Assembly: GCA_008032935.1 (NCBI GenBank)
Contig: CP032039.1
Location: forward strand, 558,001-622,000
DNA: 64,000 nucleotides
Origin: Helicobacter pylori
GTDB taxonomy: Bacteria; Campylobacterota; Campylobacteria; Campylobacterales; Helicobacteraceae
Direction of reading: 5' to 3'
How positions within the stretch are numbered: the stretch's first letter is position 1; every line of letters starts with the position of its first letter. The notes under the pieces were generated by a model. The model was not told where the DNA came from. It did no database searches and saw only the letters and a program-made list of their open reading frames with translations. Shown here piece after piece: positions 46,625 through 55,846 of the stretch. The translations under genes and the position numbers were made by a program.

Positions 46625-47014
46625 ATTAATGCCTACAAAATTTTTAGCCAAAAACCAACCAATGGCTACCCCAATAAGCCCTAAAATGTTAGTGCCTAAG
46701 GCATAAGAAACGGCTTCAATGTATTGGGATTTTTGCAAGAGTTTTAAAGTGTCTAACCCATAAGAAGAAAAGGTCGTAAAACCTCCTAAAACCCCAGTTA
46801 TAAAGAAAATCCCAAAATCATCGCCAAAAACTTTTTTAACAGCTAAATGCCCCATAAAGCCGATGACAAAACACCCTATGATATTCACGCTAAAAGTCCC
46901 TAAAGGAAAACTTTCAAACATTAAAAATTTACTGGGCATCATTTTGCCCACAAAATACCTTAACGAACTCCCTATAGCCCCCCCTAAAGCGGCCCATAAA
47001 AAGACAAAATTCAT
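46622..47014 (-). CDS. crcB: Fluoride exporter CrcB (Fluc)
   Basis: 130 residues with four helices. The conserved GGAIGSSLRYFVGK at the N-terminus, PLGTFSVNIIGCFVIGFMG and the FFITGVLGGFTTFSSYGLDT motif are all characteristic of Fluc channels, which work as dual-topology dimers and expel fluoride from the cytoplasm. No fluoride riboswitch is seen in the leader (47015-47060 is too short). Confidence 0.92.
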   Translation of the reverse strand: MNFVFLWAALGGAIGSSLRYFVGKMMPSKFLMFESFPLGTFSVNIIGCFVIGFMGHLAVKKVFGDDFGIFFITGVLGGFTTFSSYGLDTLKLLQKSQYIEAVSYALGTNILGLIGVAIGWFLAKNFVGIN

Positions 47015-47060
47015 GCATCATCCTTTAAAAAATCACTGAGAGCATTATAATGAGATGTCT

Positions 47061-47741
47061 TTAACATTCTTTAACCCTCAAACTCAAAGCCAGCTCTAAA
47101 CACGCTTCTAAGGAGGGCTTTTTGGCGCTATAGCTTTGAATGCCTTGCTCTTGCAAATAAAGAGCGGTCGTGTTGCCAATGCTTATAGCGGTGTAATTTT
47201 CTAAAAATTCAAAATAGTGCAAGAAGGCTTTTGCATGGCTTATAGCGGTAAAAATAAGAATGCTCTTTTCTTTGGGTTTTAGGGCGTTTTGTTCGCTTAA
47301 GGTTAAATGTTTGAGCTTGTTTTCATAAACAACGGCTTGTTGGAAATTAATGCCATGCTCTAAAAGAATGGTGTCTAAAGGAGAGGCAATTTCTTTTGCC
47401 CTGAGATACAAAACGCTTTTTTTTTCCAATAAAGGAAGGATTTCTTGAACAAACTCCTTGCCATGGGCTTTTTCCCCTATAAAGGCGACTTTAAAATGGT
47501 GATCTTGTAGAGTTTTGGCGGTGGGTTCGCTCAAAGCGTAGGCAGGAATGTTTTGTAAAATTTTGAGTTTGGGGCTGTTTTTTAGGGTTTCTAACAAGGA
47601 AAACACCGCATTTTTAGAAGTGAAAACAAGAGCGTTAAAAGGGGTTGGATCTAATTCTAATGGATAGTAGTGCAATTCATTTAAAATGAGAGTCTTATAG
47701 GGGGCGATTCTTTGAGAATGCACCCATACAATCTCCCTCAT
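47061..47741 (-). CDS. hemD: Uroporphyrinogen III synthase
   Basis: 226 residues. The family is poorly conserved; the visible hallmarks are NALVFTSKNAVFSLLETL near the N-terminus and LIFTAISHAKAFLHYFEFL with AISIGNTTALYLQEQGIQ in the second half. It cyclises and inverts ring D of hydroxymethylbilane in haem synthesis. It follows the rhodanese gene by two bases. Confidence 0.85.
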   Translation of the reverse strand: MREIVWVHSQRIAPYKTLILNELHYYPLELDPTPFNALVFTSKNAVFSLLETLKNSPKLKILQNIPAYALSEPTAKTLQDHHFKVAFIGEKAHGKEFVQEILPLLEKKSVLYLRAKEIASPLDTILLEHGINFQQAVVYENKLKHLTLSEQNALKPKEKSILIFTAISHAKAFLHYFEFLENYTAISIGNTTALYLQEQGIQSYSAKKPSLEACLELALSLRVKEC

Positions 47742-47743
47742 GC

Positions 47744-48082
47744 TTAGTTTTTTTTATTGCTCAAAGAGGTATCATCATAGACCATTCTAAAGCCGTATTT
47801 TTCAAAATCATAGACATTGCCCTCTAAATAATAGGGCGTATAGCCTAATTCATGCATGCTTTTAGCCGCATCTAAAGCCCTGCGACCAGCCCTGCAATGG
47901 AGCAACACTTTTTGATCTTTGTGTTGGGCTAAAAAATCAGCGAGCTTTTCTTGGTCATTGACGCTAATGAGCGTGGCGTTAGGCAAATGCAGTTCTTCAT
48001 ATTCGTCCAACTCGCGCACATCTACGACAATAAAATCATTGAAATTGACTTCTTCTAAACTGATCGCATAATCTTCGAGCAT
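47744..48082 (-). CDS. Single-domain rhodanese-like protein
   Basis: 112 residues. DFIVVDVRELDEYEELHLPN near residue 15 and the active loop KVLLHCRAGRRALDAAKSM give a CRAGRRA cysteine loop typical of thiosulfate sulphurtransferases of the GlpE type. The C-terminal YYLEGNVYDFEKYGFRM is standard. It may carry sulphane sulphur to an unknown acceptor. It is in an apparent two-gene unit with hemD. Confidence 0.9.
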   Translation of the reverse strand: MLEDYAISLEEVNFNDFIVVDVRELDEYEELHLPNATLISVNDQEKLADFLAQHKDQKVLLHCRAGRRALDAAKSMHELGYTPYYLEGNVYDFEKYGFRMVYDDTSLSNKKN

Positions 48083-48153
48083 GTTTATCCTTAATTTTTA
48101 AAGTAAGGTTATGTTACAATGATTTGATAAATAGGAATATTTAAGGAGTGCGT

Positions 48154-50993
48154 GTGGAAGAAAATTATCATGCTTTTTTTACCGAAGCGAGCGGGTTTTT
48201 AAACGAGCGGATCTTTAAGGATTATTTACGCCGTTTGGCTTATGGCATTGATGCGTCATGTTATCGTTATATCCCTAAAATAGTCGCTTGGGTGAAAAAT
48301 GAAGAAGAAGTTCAAAAGCTTTGTGTTTTAGCCAAAAAGCATGGCGTTACATTGACTTTTAGAGCGGCTGGGAGTTCTTTATCAGGGCAAGCGATCTGTG
48401 ATGGGGTGCTGGTTATGGTTACGCATTTTTTCAAAGACGCTAAAATTTTAAATAACGCTACAAGCATTCAGCTCTCATGCGGAGTCATAGGGAGTAACGC
48501 GAACGCTTTATTGAAACCTTATCATAAAAAAATAGGCCCGGATCCTTCTACGATAAACACCGCTATGATAGGGGGATTGTCGCTAATAACGCTAGCGGGA
48601 TGTGTTGCGGGGTGGAGCAAAACAGCTACAAAACCCTAAAATCCTTAAGAGTGATTTTAGCTGATGGCACTCTTTTAGACACGGCCAATCAAGAGAGCGT
48701 TGAGGATTTCAAAAACGCGCGTAAAGATTTGATTGAAGGGGTTTTAAACTTAAGAAAAGAAATATTAGAAGATAAGGAATTGCATGCTCTAATCAAGAAA
48801 AAATACGAGATCAAAAACACCACCGGCTACAGCTTAAACGCTCTCATTGATTTTGAAGACCCTATTGAGATTATCAGCCATTTATTCATAGGCTCTGAGG
48901 GGACTTTAGGCTTTATTTCAAGCGTGGGATTAGAATGCGTGAAAGACTACGCTTACAAAACTTGCACGTTATTGTTTTATGAAAATTTAGAGCAATGCGC
49001 CAAAGCCGCTCAAATTTTAGCCGCCTTAAAAGCCAAACAACCCGAAATGATTTCTTCAGCAGAGCTTATGGATTATGCGTGCTTAAAAAGCGTGAAAAAT
49101 TTAGAGGGCATGCCTAGAGTGGTTTTAGAAGTCAAAGAGCCTAACGCATGCTTACTCATTCAAAGCGAAAGCGATGATCCTTTGATTTTAGAAAACAACA
49201 TGCAAGCGATTTTGAACGCTTTGAGTGCGGTACCGGTCGTTTTAGATTCTCAAATCAGCAGTGATCCTACTGTTTATCAATCGTGGTGGAAGATCAGAAA
49301 AGGCATTTTCCCTATCGCAGCGTCTCAAAGAAAAAGCCAAAGCTCTGTGATCATTGAAGATGTGTGCTTTAGTCAAGAAAATTTTGTAGAGGGAGCAAAA
49401 GCGATTGAAGGGCTTCTAAAAAAACATGGCTTTAAGGATAACAGCATTATTTTTGGGCATGCCTTAAGCGGGAATTTGCACTTTGTCGTTACGCCGATTT
49501 TAGAAAATGAAACTGAAAGAAAGGCGTTTGAAAATTTAGTTTCTGACATGTTTTTAATGGTGAGCGAAAGCTCTGGATCTATTAAAGCCGAACATGGCAC
49601 AGGCAGGATGGTAGCCCCCTTTGTGGAAATGGAATGGGGAGAAAAAGCCTATAAAATCCACAAACAAATCAAAGAATTGTTTGATCCTAACGGCATTTTA
49701 AACCCTGATGTGATCATCACAAACGATAAAGAAATCCACACTAAAAATTTAAAGAGCATTCACCCTATTGAAGAGCATTTGGACATGTGCATGGAATGCG
49801 GGTTTTGTGAAAGGGTTTGCCCTAGCAAAGATTTATCTTTAACGCCACGACAACGAATCGTTATCCACAGAGAGATAGAGTGCTTAAAAGAAAGGGTAAG
49901 TCAAGGTCATAATGAAGATCAAGTTTTATTAGATGAGCTTTTAAAAGAGTCTGAATATTTAGCGCACGCCACTTGTGCGGTGTGCCATATGTGCTCTATG
50001 CTATGCCCTTTAGGAATTGATACCGGAAAGATCGCTTTAAATTATTATCAAAAAAACCCTAAAGGCGAAAAGATCGCTTCAAAGATCCTTAATAACATGC
50101 AAACAACCACAAGCGCGGCTCGTTTTTCTTTAAAAAGCGCTCGCTTCGTTCAAAATCTCATAGGCTCTCACAACTTAGTGAGCCTGACCAAAGGGATTAA
50201 AAAATTCATCAAGCCCTTCCCTAAAGCCTTTCATTACATGCCCAAAAACAACGCCTATCCTTTAGAAAATAAAACGCATAAGAGCGAAGAAAAAGTCATT
50301 TATTTCAGCACTTGCATCAACCGTTCGTTCGCTCCATCAACCAAAATGGCGGATAAAAGATGCATTCAAGAAGTGTTTGAATCCTTATGCCAAAAAGCCA
50401 AAGTTTCGGTAATGTATCCTAATGGATTGAATGCACTTTGTTGCGGGAAAGCCTTTATCAATTATACCGATTTGACCAAGCAAAACAATGAAAAAAACCA
50501 TGCGATTTTTTTGCAATTAAGCGATAAGGGAAAAATACCGATCGTTTTAGACCATAGTGCATGTTCGACGCATTTTTTCAAGCAGATGAAAGCCTATAAG
50601 GATTTGAAAGTCTATGATTTGAGCGTCTATATTGAAGAAGTTCTAAGCCCTAAATTAAAATTCAACCCCATTAACGAAGACATAGGGCTATACACGATGT
50701 GCGCTTTAAAGTTAGAAAATAAAGAAGAGTTGTTATTCAATTTGGCTAAAAAATGCACTTTGGGCGAGATTGTTATCCATAAAGAGACGGGTTGTTGCGG
50801 CTTTGCGGGGAATAAGGGCTTTTTCACCCCTGAATTGAACGAGAGCGCTTTAAACGGCTTTCAAGAATTTTACCAATCCTATGATCTTAAAAGGGGCTTT
50901 TCCACTTCTAGCACTTGTGAAATTGGTTTGAGTGAAAAAACCCAATTCGCTTGGCAGCATATCGCTTATTTAGTGGATGCTTGCACGCTTTAA
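48154..50993 (+). CDS. dld: Large FAD/iron-sulphur D-lactate or 2-hydroxyacid dehydrogenase, frameshifted
   Basis: The start is GTG 48154, five bases after AAGGAG. The N-terminal frame carries the FAD domain (TLTFRAAGSSLSGQAICDGV) and stops at 48639. One extra G in G5 (48571-48575) turns the end into AMIGGIVANNASGMCCGVEQ and joins the rest. The restored length is 946 codons plus stop. The second half has two CxxCxxCxxxCP sites (CMECGFCERVCP and CAVCHMCSMLCP) and CCG motifs (ALCCGKAF, GCCGFAGNKG), like Dld/GlcD-GlcF fusions. It should oxidise D-lactate to pyruvate and feed electrons to menaquinone. The symbol is uncertain (also called glcD). Confidence 0.85.
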
Positions 50994-51032
50994 TGGTGTA
51001 TAATTAAAGACTTTCTTTAAAGGGTAAAGGCA

Positions 51033-51737
51033 TTGGATAACACTCTCAAACATCTTGCCATTATTATGGATGGTAATGGCAGGTGGGCTAAATTAAAGAA
51101 TAAAGCTAGGGCTTATGGGCATAAAAAGGGCGTAAAAACCCTTAAAGACATTACGATCTGGTGCGCTAACCATAAATTAGAATGCTTGACTTTATACGCT
51201 TTTTCTACGGAAAATTGGAAACGCCCCAAAAGTGAAGTGGATTTTTTGATGAAAATGCTTAAAAAATACCTTAAAGATGAGCGATCCACTTACTTGGATA
51301 ATAACATACGCTTCAGGGCGATAGGGGATTTAGAGGGCTTTTCTAAAGAATTACGAGATACGATTTTACGGCTTGAAAACGATACCAGGCATTTTAAGGA
51401 TTTTACGCAAGTTTTAGCCCTTAATTACGGATCTAAAAACGAGCTTTCAAGGGCGTTTAAAAGCTTGCTAGAAAACCCACCTAACAATATAGACCCTTTA
51501 GAAAGCTTAGAAAATGAAATTTCTAATCGTTTAGACACGCATGATTTGCCTGAGGTGGATTTGTTGTTGCGAACAGGGGGAGAAATGCGCCTATCCAATT
51601 TTTTATTGTGGCAGTCCAGTTATGCGGAATTGTTTTTCACGCCGATTTTATGGCCTGATTTCACCCCTAAAGATTTAGAAAACATCATTAGCGATTTTTA
51701 CAAAAGAGTGCGCAAATTTGGGGAATTAAAATGCTAG
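51033..51737 (+). CDS. uppS: Undecaprenyl pyrophosphate synthase (cis-prenyltransferase)
   Basis: 234 residues. The family signature AIIMDGNGRWAKLKNKARAY near the N-terminus includes the catalytic Asp, and LTLYAFSTENWKRPKSEVDF and DLLLRTGGEMRLSNFLLWQS follow. It builds the C55 lipid carrier for peptidoglycan and O-antigen. The start is a TTG at 51033 behind AAGGGTAAAGG; no nearby ATG exists before the conserved motif. It overlaps the next gene by seven bases. Confidence 0.95.
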   Translation: MDNTLKHLAIIMDGNGRWAKLKNKARAYGHKKGVKTLKDITIWCANHKLECLTLYAFSTENWKRPKSEVDFLMKMLKKYLKDERSTYLDNNIRFRAIGDLEGFSKELRDTILRLENDTRHFKDFTQVLALNYGSKNELSRAFKSLLENPPNNIDPLESLENEISNRLDTHDLPEVDLLLRTGGEMRLSNFLLWQSSYAELFFTPILWPDFTPKDLENIISDFYKRVRKFGELKC

Positions 51738-52417
51738 TAGAAATAGAGAATTTGACTAAAACTTATGGGAGTTTAAAAGCGCTAGACAATATCAGTTTGA
51801 AACTACCCAAACAGCAATTCATAGGGCTTTTAGGCCCTAATGGGGCGGGTAAAACCACTCTGTTAAAAATTTTAGCTGGGTTGAATTTGAACTATCAAGG
51901 GGAAGTGAAAATTTTAAATCAGAAGATCGGCATAGAGACGAAAAAAAGCGTGGCGTTTTTAAGCGATGGCGATTTTTTAGATCCTAAATTAACGCCTTTA
52001 AAAGCGATCGCTTTTTACAAGGATTTTTTCAGCGATTTTGATTCATCAAAAGCCCTAAATTTGCTAAAACGCTTCAGCGTGCCTTTAAAAAGAGAGTTCA
52101 AAGCCCTTTCAAAAGGCATGAGGGAAAAATTGCAACTGATTTTAACCCTATCACGAAACGCTTCTTTGTATCTTTTTGATGAGCCGGTGGCTGGGATTGA
52201 CCCTATCGCTAGAGAAGAGATTTTTGAGTTAATCGCTAAGGAATTTAGCCAAAACGCAAGTTTGCTAGTCTCTACGCATTTGGTGGTGGATGTGGAAAAG
52301 TATTTAGACAGCGCGATTTTTTTAAAAGAAGCCAAAGTGGTGGCTTTTGGGGATGTGGGAGAATTGAAAAAAGGGTATAGCAGTTTGGAAGCGGCGTATA
52401 AAGAAAGGTTGAAATAA
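51731..52417 (+). CDS. ABC transporter ATP-binding protein
   Basis: 228 residues. Walker A is LGPNGAGKTTLLKIL, the signature LSKGMREKLQL and Walker B LYLFDEPVAGIDP, with a SLLVSTHLVVD switch. It is the type that pairs with ABC-2 permeases, such as the YhaQ/YtrB group, but no permease gene follows; its partner must be elsewhere or lost. It is translationally coupled to uppS. Confidence 0.88.
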   Translation: MLVEIENLTKTYGSLKALDNISLKLPKQQFIGLLGPNGAGKTTLLKILAGLNLNYQGEVKILNQKIGIETKKSVAFLSDGDFLDPKLTPLKAIAFYKDFFSDFDSSKALNLLKRFSVPLKREFKALSKGMREKLQLILTLSRNASLYLFDEPVAGIDPIAREEIFELIAKEFSQNASLLVSTHLVVDVEKYLDSAIFLKEAKVVAFGDVGELKKGYSSLEAAYKERLK

Positions 52418-52860
52418 ATCAGTAAAGGATTTCCTATTGAGTGATAATATTTTAAGAAATACTAAAAGCGTTTTTTATAATAAATAAAAGATTTTGACGC
52501 TAGTTAAATGATAACTTCTTAAAAAAGCGCTCTTTAGGGTTAGGGGGTTTAGTTTGGGGTTGTAGGGGGAATGAGTTTTACTATTAAAAATAAAATCTAA
52601 AGTCATGTCTAATCATAACAGATGGCTTGATTGCTAAAGATTGTATTGTTGCAGATGAAGCCTAAGATTGAATTGCGAGTTATCGCTTTGTTGGTGGTGA
52701 GATCTTTAGAAAAAATCTTTTTAGTAATATTTATGTTGGGTTTTGGTTTCGTTGAGTTTAGGTTTCATTAAGTTTAATGGGGTATTAAAATTAGAAATAG
52801 CTAGAATTTTTGTCTTATTCTATTTTTGGTAGAATAATAATTTCTCACAAGGAATTACAC
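52418..52860. other. Intergenic region with repeat-like sequence
   Basis: About 440 bases without a supported gene. It has GGGTTAGGGGGTTTAG with the preceding TTAAAAAAGCGCTC, close to stretches at 26250 and 30770. A TAGAAT box near 52830 and AAGGA ahead of 52861 serve the next gene. Confidence 0.55.
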
Positions 52861-53324
52861 ATGGATAATATTTGGTTTCAGTATAAAATTGGCAAGCAAC
52901 TAGATGGATTAGAAATTGAAGATTCTTTATGTCTTTCTTTATTCAAATCTCTTGAAAATTGTATTAAGTTTAAAAAACTTAGCAATATTGGATTAAAAGA
53001 AGCAGAAGTTAAAAGAGATACTGAAATCTCAAGGTGGCATACAGAACTTTTAAGAGAAAAAAATCTTAAAGAACAGCGTAGGCAAAAAGAAGAGCAAGAA
53101 AAAAATCTCAAGAGAATTTTCAAAAGTTTTTAGAATTTTGCAAACAACAAAATCGTGTTCTTAAAAAATTTGATAACACCAATTTTTCGTTTGAATGCGA
53201 TGAGCCGGCTACAAAAAAGCCCTTAGAAAACCCTACAAACAACATTCTTAACTCCAATCATCAAAATACACAGCCACAAAACAATACTAAAATGTTTGAT
53301 TATTTTGATAATCTTAGGTATTGA
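52861..53324 (+). CDS. Hypothetical coiled-coil protein, frameshifted (HP1219 region)
   Basis: The frame from ATG 52861 (MDNIWFQYKIGKQLDGLEIE) stops at 53133 in the middle of a Lys/Glu/Gln helix. Adding one T at the T4 run (53117-53120) gives LKRIFQKFLEFCKQQNRVLK, then KKFDNTNFSFECDEPATKKP and a polar Asn/Gln-rich end at 53324. The locus is 464 bases, one short of 155 codons. No known domain. The FDxxNFSFECDEP motif recurs in the next protein, which supports the restored frame. Composition (A/T-rich, short) and isolation suggest an accessory gene. Confidence 0.6.
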
Positions 53325-53325
53325 A

Positions 53326-53649
53326 GTGAAAAAAGCATTATCCATAACAAGCAAAATAACTCTTTGGTTATTGGCGCTTCTAGGTGTTTATGCTTTAGTG
53401 ATCTTTGTTGCACTTAAAACCTATTATCAAAATAAAGGCTATAGTATTTTAACATTTGGAGTAATTATAATGACAGAAGAAACCTATGAAGTCTATCTTG
53501 ATACGAATATTAAACAATTGGAAGAGATAAGGAATCAAAAGCTTAACAAAGCATTGGAATTGTGCAAACAATCAGGTCTTTTTCTCAGAAAGTTTGACGG
53601 AAAAAATTTTTCATTTGAATGCGATGAACCAAATCGCTCTAAACCCTAA
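53326..53649 (+). CDS. Hypothetical small membrane protein with FSFECDEP motif
   Basis: 107 residues from GTG 53326, one base after the previous stop. One membrane helix (ITLWLLALLGVYALVIFVAL) is followed by a soluble helical tail (DTNIKQLEEIRNQKLNKALE) and the C-terminal KFDGKNFSFECDEPNRSKP. The last 25 residues align with the end of the gene upstream. With a cytoplasmic N-terminus of 15 residues, the tail would be periplasmic, whereas the partner has no signal, so the shared motif might lie on either side or the topology be reversed. Unknown function. An internal ATG (53470) could start a 59-residue soluble form. Confidence 0.6.
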   Translation: MKKALSITSKITLWLLALLGVYALVIFVALKTYYQNKGYSILTFGVIIMTEETYEVYLDTNIKQLEEIRNQKLNKALELCKQSGLFLRKFDGKNFSFECDEPNRSKP

Positions 53650-54050
53650 CGAAAAGATAGATCCTTAGAATTTGAATTTTTTCTAAAAGATTAAGAGCAA
53701 AAAATTAGAAATTCGAACGCAATTGAAACCTTACCGCCCATACCCACGACTATAATTTCTCTCGTTTTCTATTTTTTGATTGTGTTTTTTATGCTGTATA
53801 GTTTTACATGGAATTTCTTTAAAATTTAAGTATAATTGCAAGAATCGCCTGGATGATTCGTGTTTCTTATTGATGGCAAGTTCGTTGAAAAAATAAGTTA
53901 GGCTAAGGTAGTGGTTTTTGTGTGATGGCATTTTTTAAATCTGCCCCTAAGAAAATCCTCCTAGCCTTATTAGTGTAGGTTTGTTGAACTTATGCGCATG
54001 TAAAAGTAGCGGTCATCTGGGTTTAAAAACAACCACATTTTAGGAAAGAC
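53650..54050. other. Intergenic region, possible small RNA
   Basis: No gene is supported on the plus strand; a minus-strand open frame of 66 codons has no ribosome site. A TATAAT at 53831-53836 could start a transcript near 53843. AATAAG and GGCTA-AAGG type words around 53895-53912 can pair with CCTAGCCTTATT around 53958-53970, and GAATC...GATTC forms a small hairpin at 53843-53860. Confidence 0.4.
53831..53836 (+). promoter_or_regulatory. -10 box of a possible small RNA or of purD
   Basis: A perfect TATAAT with an A/T-rich approach lies 215 bases ahead of purD, much further than a usual leader. It may drive purD with a long leader or a separate small RNA. Confidence 0.5.
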
Positions 54051-55324
54051 ATGAAAGATAACAATAACTATAATGTTTTAATTGTGGGGAATAAGGGGCG
54101 AGAGTATGCTTTGGCTCAAAGGCTTCAGCAAGATGAGCGAGTGAATGCTTTGTATTTTTGTTTGGGTAATGGTGGCACTCAAGATTTAGGCGAAAATCTA
54201 GAATGCGAACATTACGAGCATATCGTGGAATTAGCCCTGAAAAAACAGATCCATTTAGCCATCATTTCAGAAGAAGAGCTTTTGGTTTTAGGGCTTACAG
54301 AGATGCTAGAAAAAGTGGGTATTTTAGTGTTTGGGGCTTCTAAAGAAGCGGCGAAATTAGAGGCTTCTAAAAGCTATATGAAAGCTTTTGTTAAAGAATG
54401 CGGTATCAAAAGCGCGTCTTATTTTGAAACAAACGACTTAAAAGAAGCTTTGAGTTACATTCAAAACGCTTCTTTCCCCTTAGTGATTAAAGCGTTGAAT
54501 AAAAACACAAGCATTGTCCATCAACAAGAAGAAGCGATAAAAATCCTTGAATACGCTTTCAAACAAAGCAATGGGCCTGTGATCATAGAGCCTTTTTTAG
54601 AGGGGTTTGAGCTTTCAGTTACAGCGCTCATAGCCAATGATGATTTTATCTTGTTGCCCTTTTGCCAAAACTACAAACGCTTATTAGAAGGGGATAATGG
54701 AGTCAATACGGGGGGTATGGGGGCCATCGCTCCTGCAAACTTTTTCTCTAATGAATTAGAAGAGAAAATAAAAAATCATATCTTTAAACCCACTTTAGAG
54801 AAACTTCAAGCTAATAACACGCCTTTTAAAGGGGTTTTACTCGCTGAAATTGTAATCATAGAAGAAAAGGGCGTTTTAGAGCCGTATTTATTGGATTTTA
54901 GCGTGCGTTTTAAAGACATTGAATGCCAGACGATTTTACCCCTTTTAGAAAGCTCGCTTTTAGATTTGTGTTTGGCTACAGCTAAAGGGGAATTACATTC
55001 TCTTGAATTGGTGTTTTCTAAAGAATTTGTGATGAGTGTGGCGCTTGTTTCTAGGAATTACCCCACTAGCTCTTCGCCCAAGCAAACCCTTTATATTGAT
55101 CCGGTTGATGAAAAAAAGGGTCATTTGATTTTAGGGGAGGTGGAGCAGGATAATGGCGTGTTTGAAAGCAGTGGGGGAGGGTGATCTTTGCCATTGGCAG
55201 AGGAAAATCTTTATTAGAAGCCAGAAACCATGCTTATGAAATCGCTCAAAAGGTGCATTTTGAAGGCATGTTTTATCGCAAGGATATTGGTTTTAAGGTG
55301 TTAGATTTGAAAGAATATTCTTGA
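54051..55324 (+). CDS. purD: Phosphoribosylamine-glycine ligase, frameshifted near the C-terminus
   Basis: The first 377 residues hold the ATP-grasp domains (VLIVGNKGREYALAQRLQQD, GNGGTQDLGENLECEHYEHI, GDNGVNTGGMGAIAPANFFS, GVLLAEIVIIEEKGVLEPYL). The frame stops in SSGGG at 55184. One extra base within 55173-55181, for example an A, gives SSGGRVIFAIGRGKSLLEAR and the last 47 codons, ending at 55324. The locus is 1274 bases, one short of 424 codons plus stop. It makes GAR, step two of purine synthesis; H. pylori lacks most of the early purine genes, so an unusual need or a decaying gene is also possible. Confidence 0.85.
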
Positions 55325-55364
55325 AGTTTAAGACAAACCAAAGAGTTTGTCTTGTTTGTTTTGA

Positions 55365-55844
55365 ATGCGCTCTCCAAACTTAGAAAAAGAAGAAACTGAA
55401 ATCATAGAAACACTTCTTATGCATGAAAAAATGCGTTTATGCCCCTTGTATTGGCGCATCTTAGCGTTTTTAACCGATAGTTTATTGGTGGCGTTTTTAT
55501 TGAGCGATCTTTTAGGGGCGTGCGATTTTTTGCATTCTTTATATTGGCTAGCTAACCCCATTTATCACAGCGTGTTTGTTGCGATGGGTTTTATCATCTT
55601 GTATGGCGTTTATGAAATCTTTTTTGTGTGTTTGTGCAAGATGAGTTTGGCTAAACTGGTTTTTAGGATTAAGATTATTGATATTTATTTAGCGGATTGC
55701 CCCAGTAGGGCTATTTTATTGAAGCGTTTAGGGTTAAAGATTGTGGTTTTTCTATGCCCCTTTTTATGGTTTGTGGTATTTAAAAACCCCTATCATAGGG
55801 CATGGCATGAAGAAAAAAGCAAAAGTCTTTTGGTGTTGTTTTAA
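55365..55844 (+). CDS. RDD-family membrane protein
   Basis: 159 residues. The first helix after MRLCPLYWRILAFLTDSLLV carries the Arg and Asp of the RDD motif, and KMSLAKLVFRIKIIDI is the conserved loop before helix two; YHRAWHEEKSKSLLVLF forms the end. It is a second RDD protein besides that at 14891. Role unknown. It ends two bases ahead of lptD and is likely cotranscribed with it. Confidence 0.8.
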   Translation: MRSPNLEKEETEIIETLLMHEKMRLCPLYWRILAFLTDSLLVAFLLSDLLGACDFLHSLYWLANPIYHSVFVAMGFIILYGVYEIFFVCLCKMSLAKLVFRIKIIDIYLADCPSRAILLKRLGLKIVVFLCPFLWFVVFKNPYHRAWHEEKSKSLLVLF

Positions 55845-55846
55845 TC

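Noticed and set aside
47015..47060. Fluoride riboswitch before crcB
   Set aside because: The gap is only 46 bases and lacks the conserved core of that riboswitch.
53731..53931. A minus-strand open frame of 66 codons
   Set aside because: It runs through a clear plus-strand -10 box, has no ribosome site and is unlike any family I know.
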